Shown: piece by piece, positions 6,257 through 11,454 of the stretch
How positions within the stretch are numbered: the stretch's first letter is position 1
Layout: every line of letters begins with the position of its first letter
NCBI RefSeq assembly: GCF_050337105.1
Contig: NZ_JAKJSQ010000094.1
Location: 1-11,454, forward strand
Reading direction: 5' to 3'
Length of the DNA: 11,454 bases
Source of the DNA: Aliivibrio_A kagoshimensis
GTDB lineage: Bacteria > Pseudomonadota > Gammaproteobacteria > Enterobacterales > Vibrionaceae
Made by a program: the position numbers and the translations under genes
Notes under the pieces: generated by a model
What the model was told of the DNA's origin: nothing
Database searches by the model: none
The model's input: the letters and a program-made list of their open reading frames with translations, nothing else

Positions 6257-7144
6257 TTAGCTTGTAATGACAATGTTTTTCACACCAGCTTCAATCAATT
6301 GCTCTTGAAGTTTTGGGTAACTGACTAGGTCGTCAGAGAGTAATAGTACCGGTTTATTGACCGCACATGCCGCTCTTGCTGCTTGAGAAATCAACTGAAT
6401 CACCGCTTCATTTTGCGGGTCATAAAGATAAGAGAGGGACTCATTCGATTTATCAACGCCTAAGATTAACTGAGCTAAGTTATCACTGTTAATCACCAAA
6501 CCATCAAAATATTGAAGTAACTTCTCTGAGTTCATCGCAGCGGCGGGAACATCACACACATAATTAATTTTTAAACCGTTACGCCCCCTAGCTAAACCTT
6601 GCTCTGCTAGGCGATCAATGATCGTCGCGGCATCACTGAGAGTGCGTACAAAAGGAACCACAACCTCTACACCCAAGTTGCTATTATTAGCAATCAAGCG
6701 TTTAATCACTTCACACTCAAGCACAAAGCACTCCGCATAGGCCTCACTAGCAAAACGCGACACCCCGCGAACGCCCAACAGAGGGTTTCTCTCTTCAGAC
6801 TCACATTTTCCACCTAATAAGGCAGAAAACGTAAAACTATCTTCATCAGATAAGCACACTTTAACCAAGGTATGTTGCGAGGTGATAGCGTCTTCAATTC
6901 CAGACACTAACGTTGAGACAAAATGTTCTACTGGATTACCAATATGCTCAACCATGGTTTCTAACGTCTGTTTTTCTAGTTCAGATAACCCATCCTGCTC
7001 TAACGCCGCTTTAGGGTGATAAAAGACTTTTTCTTGAATTAATCCAGCAAGGGAGACATATAGCGTCGCGCTGTTAGATGAGGATTGACCGAACTCAGGC
7101 AAACTGCCTATTTCGATAAACTCTGAGTGAATTCCGTATTCCAT
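6257..7144 (-). CDS. Stand-alone PEP-synthase C-terminal domain protein, probable pseudoenzyme
   Basis: 295 residues from the ATG at 7142-7144 (GGAG four bases upstream); a TTG at 7214-7216 would add 24 residues but lies upstream of the predicted promoter. The whole protein corresponds to the C-terminal PEP/pyruvate-binding barrel of PpsA: SLAGLIQEKVFYHPKA, then NPLLGVRGVSRF (120-131), VVVPFVRTL, GLARGRNGLKI and YFDGLVINSDNLAQLILGVD. The ATP-grasp and phosphohistidine domains are absent, so it cannot do the full reaction. Set against the known PPDK/PpsA active site, the Arg of the RGxSR motif is kept, but the Arg of VRLSD is Cys (VCLSD), the Glu of CEIPSN is Asp (CDVPAA), the Asn-Asp pair of SND is swapped (SDN), and the catalytic Cys of CGQGPSD is gone (LLLSDDL). 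It likely binds PEP or a partner protein, or is regulatory. It is divergent from aroH, as E. coli ppsA is from the ppsR-aroH unit. Confidence 0.82.
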   Translation of the reverse strand: MEYGIHSEFIEIGSLPEFGQSSSNSATLYVSLAGLIQEKVFYHPKAALEQDGLSELEKQTLETMVEHIGNPVEHFVSTLVSGIEDAITSQHTLVKVCLSDEDSFTFSALLGGKCESEERNPLLGVRGVSRFASEAYAECFVLECEVIKRLIANNSNLGVEVVVPFVRTLSDAATIIDRLAEQGLARGRNGLKINYVCDVPAAAMNSEKLLQYFDGLVINSDNLAQLILGVDKSNESLSYLYDPQNEAVIQLISQAARAACAVNKPVLLLSDDLVSYPKLQEQLIEAGVKNIVITS

Positions 7145-7179
7145 AGTGCTCCATGACGACAAACTGAAGATAAATTGTT

Positions 7180-7207
7180 TTTCTATACATTGAACATACC
7201 GAGTCAA
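7180..7207 (-). promoter_or_regulatory. Candidate promoter of the PpsA-like gene
   Basis: On the minus strand, TTGACT (plus 7202-7207) is a five-of-six -35 match. The best -10 candidates, TAGAAA (plus 7180-7185, 16-bp spacer) and TATAGA (plus 7182-7187, 14-bp spacer), are poor in sequence or spacing. It lies within the longer reading frame, which favours translation from the ATG at 7144. Confidence 0.3.
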
Positions 7208-7282
7208 GAAGGACAACTCAAGTCTTAACAGAGAAATTCCTCTCTTTTTAGTTGTTTATTAGTGTCGTCATTTCCGTTATCG

Positions 7283-7294
7283 TACACGGGTGTA
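7283..7294 (+). promoter_or_regulatory. Palindrome TACAC-GG-GTGTA upstream of aroH, possible operator
   Basis: A perfect 5+5 bp inverted repeat with a two-base centre, 43 bp before the aroH ATG. A weak promoter (TTGTTT at 7252-7257, CGTTAT at 7275-7280, 17-bp spacing) would place the transcription start almost on it, a suitable place for a repressor. It does not match the TrpR (CTAGTTAACTAG core) or TyrR (TGTAAA-N6-TTTACA) operators, so the factor is unknown and the site may be chance. Confidence 0.3.
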
Positions 7295-7336
7295 TGTCAA
7301 ATGAATAACAGGCGCATTCTTTGCGATAAAAAAACT

Positions 7337-8392
7337 ATGCCTTTACAAACAGATGAATTAAGAACGCAGCCTCTAGGCCCGATGCCTACTCCAGCTGAAT
7401 TAAACGCAGCTCATCCATTAACCAATGACGTTGCAGAACATATTGAGAACTCTCGACGCCAGGTCGAAGCTATCCTGTCAGGCCAAGATGACCGATTATT
7501 GGTTGTGGTTGGGCCTTGCTCAGTACACGATACTGAAGCAGCTTTAGATTACGCGACTCGACTTGCCGCTGTTCAAGCGCACTATTCAAAAGAGTTGTTC
7601 ATCGTCATGAGAACCTATTTTGAAAAGCCAAGAACCGTTGTAGGTTGGAAAGGGTTAATTACAGACCCTAACCTTAATGGAAGTTATGCTCTAGAAGATG
7701 GCTTGCATAAAGCCAGAAAGCTACTGCTTGATATTAATAAGCTTGGTTTAGCGGCAGGCACTGAGTTCCTCGATATGATCACTGGACAATACATTTCAGA
7801 TTTGATCACTTGGGGTGCTATTGGGGCTCGTACAACGGAATCTCAGATCCACCGTGAGATGGCTTCAGCTCTGTCATGCCCAGTAGGTTTTAAAAATGGA
7901 ACCGACGGTAATACTAAAATAGCCATTGATGCTATCAGAGCCTCAAGCGCGTCACACTACTTCTACTCTCCTGATAAACAGGGACGTATGACAGTATACC
8001 GCACCTCTGGAAACCCATTTGGTCATATCATTCTTCGTGGTGGAAAAACACCAAACTATGATATTGATTCGGTTTCAGCTGCATGCGATAACTTAGCGCA
8101 ATTCAATTTGCCGCAGCGCTTGATCGTTGATTTTAGCCATGCAAACTGTGAAAAACAGCACCGCCGTCAGCTCGATGTCGCCCAAGATATTTGTAATCAA
8201 ATAACGTCCGGCAGCCATCTAGTGGCTGGAATTATGGCGGAGAGCTTTATCGTAGAAGGAAATCAAGCGATGACTGACCTTGATAATCTCGTTTACGGTA
8301 AATCAATCACCGATCCGTGCCTACATTGGGAAGATACAATCACTATGTTGGACATGCTATCTTCAGCCATTAAAACTCGTTGTAAGGATTAA
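7337..8392 (+). CDS. aroH: DAHP synthase, Trp-sensitive type (AroH)
   Basis: 351 residues. 3-deoxy-D-arabino-heptulosonate-7-phosphate synthase condenses PEP and erythrose-4-phosphate, the first step of the shikimate pathway. Metal ligands lie exactly at the AroG positions: Cys61 (GPCSVHD), His268 (FSHANC), Glu302 and Asp326. Other signatures are RTYFEKPRTVVGWKG (92-106), GARTTESQIHREMAS (163-177) and VGFKNGTDG (183-191). Among E. coli isoenzymes the sequence is nearest AroH: TDELRT at the N-terminus, EFLDMITGQ (the Gly at 150, a site tied to Trp sensitivity, where AroG and AroF have Pro) and the QIHREMASALSCPVGF stretch. The start is the ATG at 7337-7339, which aligns with E. coli AroH. In-frame GTG (7262) and ATG (7301) codons lie upstream, and no start has a clear ribosome-binding site, so an N-terminal extension of 12 or 25 residues is possible. 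yajQ follows after two bases. Confidence 0.92.
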   Translation: MPLQTDELRTQPLGPMPTPAELNAAHPLTNDVAEHIENSRRQVEAILSGQDDRLLVVVGPCSVHDTEAALDYATRLAAVQAHYSKELFIVMRTYFEKPRTVVGWKGLITDPNLNGSYALEDGLHKARKLLLDINKLGLAAGTEFLDMITGQYISDLITWGAIGARTTESQIHREMASALSCPVGFKNGTDGNTKIAIDAIRASSASHYFYSPDKQGRMTVYRTSGNPFGHIILRGGKTPNYDIDSVSAACDNLAQFNLPQRLIVDFSHANCEKQHRRQLDVAQDICNQITSGSHLVAGIMAESFIVEGNQAMTDLDNLVYGKSITDPCLHWEDTITMLDMLSSAIKTRCKD

Positions 8393-8394
8393 TT

Positions 8395-8877
8395 ATGCCA
8401 GCATTTGATATTGTCTCAGAAGTCGATACGGTAGAACTGAAAAACTCGGTAGAAAACTCAGTCAGAGAGCTATCCACTCGTTTTGATTTTCGTGGGATCG
8501 AAGCCACCTTTGAATTAAAAGGTGAAGTCGTCACCTTAACTTCTGAGTCTGATTTCCAGCTAAACCAGCTTCTTGACATTCTGCGCTCGAATTTGGCCAA
8601 ACGTGGTGTTGATGCTAATGCTATGGATCCGAAAGATTTCACTCACCGTGGCAAGCTTTACCATCAAGATATTGGCTTCAAGCAAGGTATTGAAAGTTTG
8701 ACAGCCAAAAAGTTAGTCAAAGCGATCAAAGATGCCAAGCTGAAAGTACAAGTGGCGATTCAAGGTGAGCAGGTTCGTGTTACCGGTAAGAAGCGTGACG
8801 ATCTGCAGGCGGTGATGGCATTGGTTCGTGAGGTCGATTTGGATCAGCCTTTTCAGTTCACCAATTTCCGTGACTGA
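8395..8877 (+). CDS. yajQ: YajQ family nucleotide-binding protein
   Basis: 160 residues, the standard YajQ length, complete from MPAFDIVSEVD to the terminal QFTNFRD. The family has two ferredoxin-like domains; characteristic stretches are VENSVRELSTRFDFRGIE (19-36), LLDILRSNLAKRGVD, DIGFKQGIESLTAKKLVKAI (92-111) and VRVTGKKRDDLQAVM. Members bind nucleotides; the Xanthomonas homologue binds cyclic di-GMP and acts as a transcriptional co-regulator, while the role in Vibrio is not established. The ATG is two bases after the aroH stop, and its AAGGA ribosome-binding site overlaps the last aroH codons, so the two genes are probably co-transcribed and translationally coupled. A strong terminator follows 25 bp downstream. 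Confidence 0.93.
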   Translation: MPAFDIVSEVDTVELKNSVENSVRELSTRFDFRGIEATFELKGEVVTLTSESDFQLNQLLDILRSNLAKRGVDANAMDPKDFTHRGKLYHQDIGFKQGIESLTAKKLVKAIKDAKLKVQVAIQGEQVRVTGKKRDDLQAVMALVREVDLDQPFQFTNFRD

Positions 8878-8900
8878 TACTGAGTGAGCTCCAAACGAAT

Positions 8901-8929
8901 AAAAAGGCATCTCATTGATGCCTTTTTTT
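8901..8929. terminator. Strong bidirectional terminator between yajQ and cobC
   Basis: AAAAA-GGCATC-TCATT-GATGCC-TTTTTTT: a perfect six-pair stem (8906-8911 and 8917-8922), extended by A-T pairs, with a T run on both strands. It ends the aroH-yajQ transcript and the convergent cob transcript, and its last T bases overlap the cobC stop codon (8928-8930). Confidence 0.9.
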
Positions 8930-9560
8930 ATTGTAAGGGTAAAGCCACTGATTCAACGCGAGTGACGCGCTCTTCACTGCCTTCATGTCGATATACGCAA
9001 TAATCTATGGTCGTCACACTGGCATTCGCAATACTAAGGTTGCTGAACAACTTAGGGTTACTGCAATCAAGCCCGAGAACATGACTGAGCAGCATCCGAA
9101 TCACCCCTCCATGTGTGATCAATAGTATCGACCGATCGATAGATTCATTACTCGAATACCTTTGTAACAGTTGCTGCCAACTCCTCACTACTCTTGCTCT
9201 GAAATCATCAATAGACTCTGAGCCTGGTAGGGGGTGATTAGCCGGATCTTGCCAAAATTGCTCTAACGCCTGCCACTCATTTTTTAACTGATCAAATGGC
9301 TGACCATCATAAAGGCCAAAATCCATCTCTTGGAAACCAGCGTCGGTTAGCATGGGGGTGTCACGTTCAGCACGAAGTGTGTCGGCCAATACAAGGCAAC
9401 GCTGCAGAGGCGAGCTTACTATCTCATCAAATGAGAGTTCACCACACTGTAGTGCTTGAGCCATCTGTTCGATAATCTCAGTGGATACCGCTACGTCTGT
9501 TGAACCATACAGAGCAGGCTCACCCTCCACCTTTCCATGTCTGAGTAGATGTATTTTCAT
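8928..9560 (-). CDS. cobC: Alpha-ribazole phosphatase (CobC)
   Basis: 210-residue histidine phosphatase. The signature LLRHGKVEG gives the phospho-acceptor His8 with Arg7; the other active-site residues are Arg54 (SSPLQRC), Glu78 (QEMDFGLYDG) and His150 (ITHGG). CobC removes the 5'-phosphate from alpha-ribazole-5'-phosphate or from the adenosylcobalamin phosphate made by CobS. The assignment over other histidine phosphatases comes from operon position (last gene, after cobT and cobS) and the CobC-like GEPALYGSTDVAVS segment. The ATG (9558-9560) overlaps the last base of the cobS stop codon, so the two genes are translationally coupled. The reading frame ends in the bidirectional terminator. 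Confidence 0.88.
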   Translation of the reverse strand: MKIHLLRHGKVEGEPALYGSTDVAVSTEIIEQMAQALQCGELSFDEIVSSPLQRCLVLADTLRAERDTPMLTDAGFQEMDFGLYDGQPFDQLKNEWQALEQFWQDPANHPLPGSESIDDFRARVVRSWQQLLQRYSSNESIDRSILLITHGGVIRMLLSHVLGLDCSNPKLFSNLSIANASVTTIDYCVYRHEGSEERVTRVESVALPLQ

Positions 9561-10339
9561 TAATTCACCGCAACAGCGAGAATCATTAAGTAGATAATGA
9601 TCTCACTGATTTGTTGCGTTGCCCCTAAACAGTCGCCCGTAAAACCTCCAATTCGCTTCATCAACCACTGTTTAAATAGGTAGCGAAACAGCAATAACAT
9701 TGGTAACAACCACAGTGCCAAAGTGATTGAGAAATAGAGAAGCGGCAAACAGCCTATAGCCAGCAGCATCGCTAACTCAAGAACAGTCTGTCGATTGGCT
9801 AATGGTTTACTTTTACTGGTATCGATATCGCTGACATAGGGCATATCAAAGATCAGGCTGGCGGCGACGGATCTGGACAAGCCATGGGCTAACAACAAAG
9901 AGAAACAGAAAAAGGAAAGATTATTCACGGCTAAATCGGATAACAACACATATTTAAACAACAGGACTAACACTAAACTTGCTGCGCCGTAAGTCCCTAT
10001 CCGACTGTCCTTCATGATCAACAATCGCTTCTCAGGTGTCATGCCACCACCAATGCCATCGGCCATATCAGCCAAGCCATCTTCATGGAAAGCACCGGTA
10101 AGCAACAGGCTGATTATCATAGAGATAATAATTGCTACACTGTCACTAAAAACCCACTGTGACGCATAATAACTGCTTGCGGCCACCACTCCCACTAAGA
10201 GTCCAACAAGGGAGAAATAGCGGCCAGACTGATTGAGTAACTCACTTGAATAAGCGGTGTTTGCCGGTATCGGTATGCGTGTGAAAAAGCTCAGCGCTAA
10301 ATAAAATAGGTTGAGCTGTTTTTTTATCAATGTAATCAA
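9560..10339 (-). CDS. cobS: Adenosylcobinamide-GDP ribazoletransferase (CobS)
   Basis: 259-residue inner-membrane protein that joins adenosylcobinamide-GDP to alpha-ribazole(-phosphate), completing adenosylcobalamin (phosphate). The family signature GAFHEDGLADMADGIGGG (82-99) supplies the acidic metal-binding residues; MKDSRIGTYG (109-118) is the second conserved motif. Hydrophobic segments occur near residues 42-58, 66-83, 117-133, 140-158 and 188-215, and at the C-terminus. The start is the TTG at 10337-10339, overlapping the cobT stop as TTGA. It is supported by GGAG seven bases upstream, within the last cobT codons. The rare start codon and overlap imply expression coupled to cobT. Length and motif order are normal for the family. 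Confidence 0.93.
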   Translation of the reverse strand: MITLIKKQLNLFYLALSFFTRIPIPANTAYSSELLNQSGRYFSLVGLLVGVVAASSYYASQWVFSDSVAIIISMIISLLLTGAFHEDGLADMADGIGGGMTPEKRLLIMKDSRIGTYGAASLVLVLLFKYVLLSDLAVNNLSFFCFSLLLAHGLSRSVAASLIFDMPYVSDIDTSKSKPLANRQTVLELAMLLAIGCLPLLYFSITLALWLLPMLLLFRYLFKQWLMKRIGGFTGDCLGATQQISEIIIYLMILAVAVN

Positions 10340-11376
10340 ACAGTGACTCCAGCACTTTCAAAACTGGCCATCTCATTATAAAAACAGGCAGCAGCGTGGA
10401 GTAAAGGTAACGCAAGTGCTGCACCGGTTCCTTCGCCTAATCTCAGCTCTAAGTTAAGTAACGGTAACCCTTGTAGATCGGCAAGCAGTAATTTATGACC
10501 CGCCTCTTCTGATTGATGAGAGAAGATCAAATAATCCCTCACTGCAGGTTCAACGTGACAAGCCGCCAATGCCGCTGTCGTCACAATAAAGCCATCTACT
10601 AATACTGCAATGCCCGCTTTGGCTGCCGCTAAAATAGCCCCCGTCATTTGCACAATTTCAAACCCACCTACTTCACTCAGCACCGTTTTAGCGTCTTGGC
10701 TATCAAAACGCTGTAAAGCGCGATCAATCAACTCTACTTTTCGTGCTTTTTGTTCATCGGTTATCCCAGTACCGCTGCCAACACATATCGACAACTCTTC
10801 ATGGGTAAATGCCGCTAACATCGCTGACGCTGAACTGGTATTGCCAATGCCCATTTCGCCAAGGATCAGTAAATTACACCCTTGTTCTACCAGCTCTTCA
10901 ACCACTTCTGAGCCATGCTTCAAGCCCAATTCCACTTGGTCTGGGCTCATCGCGGCTTGTTGCGCTAAATTATGTGTACCAGCGCCTAAGCGGCGACTCT
11001 CAAAAGAGGGGTATGAGCCTTCAATGGGTTCGATGATCCCTGCATCAACCACTTTTAAGGCGATGTTGTTCACTTTGCAGAAGCAGTTAATTGCCGCCCC
11101 ACCTTGAATAAAGTTCAACACCATCTGCCGTGTCACCGCGCTAGGTGCAATACTGACGCCTTGCTCTGCGATACCGTGGTCAGCCGCAAAGACTACGGCG
11201 GTCGGTTTATTAATTGTTATCTTCTCAATGGGTGACTCTGCATTCTGACTCTGTAACAGTGCCAATTTTTTCGCCAATAGCTCTAACTGGCCCAACGCAC
11301 CAACGGGTTTGGTTTTTTGATCAATTCTATGTTGGATCTGAGATTCGAAACGGAGATCTAATTTTGATATGCTCAT
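10336..11376 (-). CDS. cobT: Nicotinate-nucleotide--dimethylbenzimidazole phosphoribosyltransferase (CobT)
   Basis: 346 residues from the ATG at 11374-11376, preceded by AGAGAAG. An in-frame ATG 15 bases upstream (11389-11391) lacks a ribosome-binding site, so the shorter form beginning MSISKLDLRFE is favoured. CobT transfers phosphoribose from nicotinate mononucleotide to dimethylbenzimidazole or a similar base, giving alpha-ribazole-5'-phosphate. Seen motifs (numbered from the upstream ATG): KTKPVGALGQLE (26-37), VVFAADHGIAEQGVS (66-80), ILGEMGIGNTSSA (176-188) with the conserved Glu179, and LELRLGEGTGAALALPLL (314-331) with Glu320, the equivalent of the catalytic Glu317 of the Salmonella enzyme. 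It is the first visible gene of the cobT-cobS-cobC operon. No cobalamin riboswitch is visible in the 78 bp upstream that the window contains, so control may lie further upstream. Confidence 0.93.
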   Translation of the reverse strand: MSISKLDLRFESQIQHRIDQKTKPVGALGQLELLAKKLALLQSQNAESPIEKITINKPTAVVFAADHGIAEQGVSIAPSAVTRQMVLNFIQGGAAINCFCKVNNIALKVVDAGIIEPIEGSYPSFESRRLGAGTHNLAQQAAMSPDQVELGLKHGSEVVEELVEQGCNLLILGEMGIGNTSSASAMLAAFTHEELSICVGSGTGITDEQKARKVELIDRALQRFDSQDAKTVLSEVGGFEIVQMTGAILAAAKAGIAVLVDGFIVTTAALAACHVEPAVRDYLIFSHQSEEAGHKLLLADLQGLPLLNLELRLGEGTGAALALPLLHAAACFYNEMASFESAGVTV

Positions 11377-11454
11377 CGTCTTCTCTTTCATTTAAATAAA
11401 GGCTAACTGCGCTCAAAAATCAGATAGGGTCTGTTATTGAGCTCTATTTTATTT

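Noticed and set aside
7262..7336. aroH starting at GTG 7262 or ATG 7301
   Set aside because: The extra residues have no counterpart in E. coli AroH, and the region overlaps the predicted promoter; the ATG at 7337 aligns with the family. Not fully excluded, because no start has a clear ribosome-binding site.
10610..11107. Plus-strand open frames opposite cobT
   Set aside because: They are antisense to a clearly coding, motif-complete cobT and their translations (Ser/Pro/Cys-rich) look like non-coding shadows.
11377..11454. Cobalamin riboswitch upstream of cobT
   Set aside because: No GCCACTG-like B12-box or the expected stem pattern occurs in the short stretch available.

Overview
The window looks like chromosomal DNA of a gamma-proteobacterium of the Vibrionaceae (Vibrio or a close relative). 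This rests on moderate GC, protein sequences that read like Vibrio homologues of CvfB, YeeZ-like SDR, AroH, YajQ and CobT/CobS/CobC, and the divergent arrangement of a PpsA-like gene and aroH, which recalls the enterobacterial ppsA/ppsR-aroH neighbourhood. No rRNA, tRNA, CRISPR array or complete transposase gene was seen.

Left part (1-2490), an accessory island. A fragment of a probable membrane protein runs off the left edge on the minus strand. Next comes a polymorphic-toxin cassette, also on the minus strand: the 3' part of a toxin gene (pre-toxin region with a PVVGD...AGVGVVPLAGD motif, then a C-terminal domain with a PD-(D/E)XK-nuclease-like D...E-V-K pattern), whose stop overlaps the start of a presumed immunity gene as TAATG. 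The toxin has lost its 5' end. The cassette is bounded by inverted, outward-pointing copies of a short repeat (GAAAACC-TAA-GGGACAGACA type), and this repeat also encodes the last residues of the immunity protein. About 360 bp of mostly non-coding DNA follows.

Middle part (2490-7215), core genes of mixed orientation: cvfB (S1-domain RNA-binding protein, minus), a two-TM conserved protein of unknown function (plus, TTG start, extended -10 promoter), a small S4-domain RNA-binding protein with a lysine-rich tail (minus), a YeeZ-type NAD(P)-binding SDR protein (minus), and a stand-alone copy of the C-terminal PEP-binding domain of PEP synthase with most active-site residues replaced (minus).

Right part (7217-11454): divergent from the PpsA-like gene lies aroH (DAHP synthase closest to the Trp-sensitive isoenzyme), followed directly by yajQ, with a strong bidirectional terminator at 8901-8929. 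From the other side a tightly packed minus-strand operon, cobT-cobS-cobC, converges on that terminator. It encodes the late nucleotide-loop-assembly steps of cobalamin synthesis: CobT activates the lower-ligand base as alpha-ribazole-phosphate, CobS joins it to adenosylcobinamide-GDP, and CobC removes the phosphate. cobU is not in the window.

The most unusual items are the repeat-bounded, decapitated toxin/immunity cassette and the apparent PEP-synthase pseudoenzyme paired with a PEP-consuming aroH.
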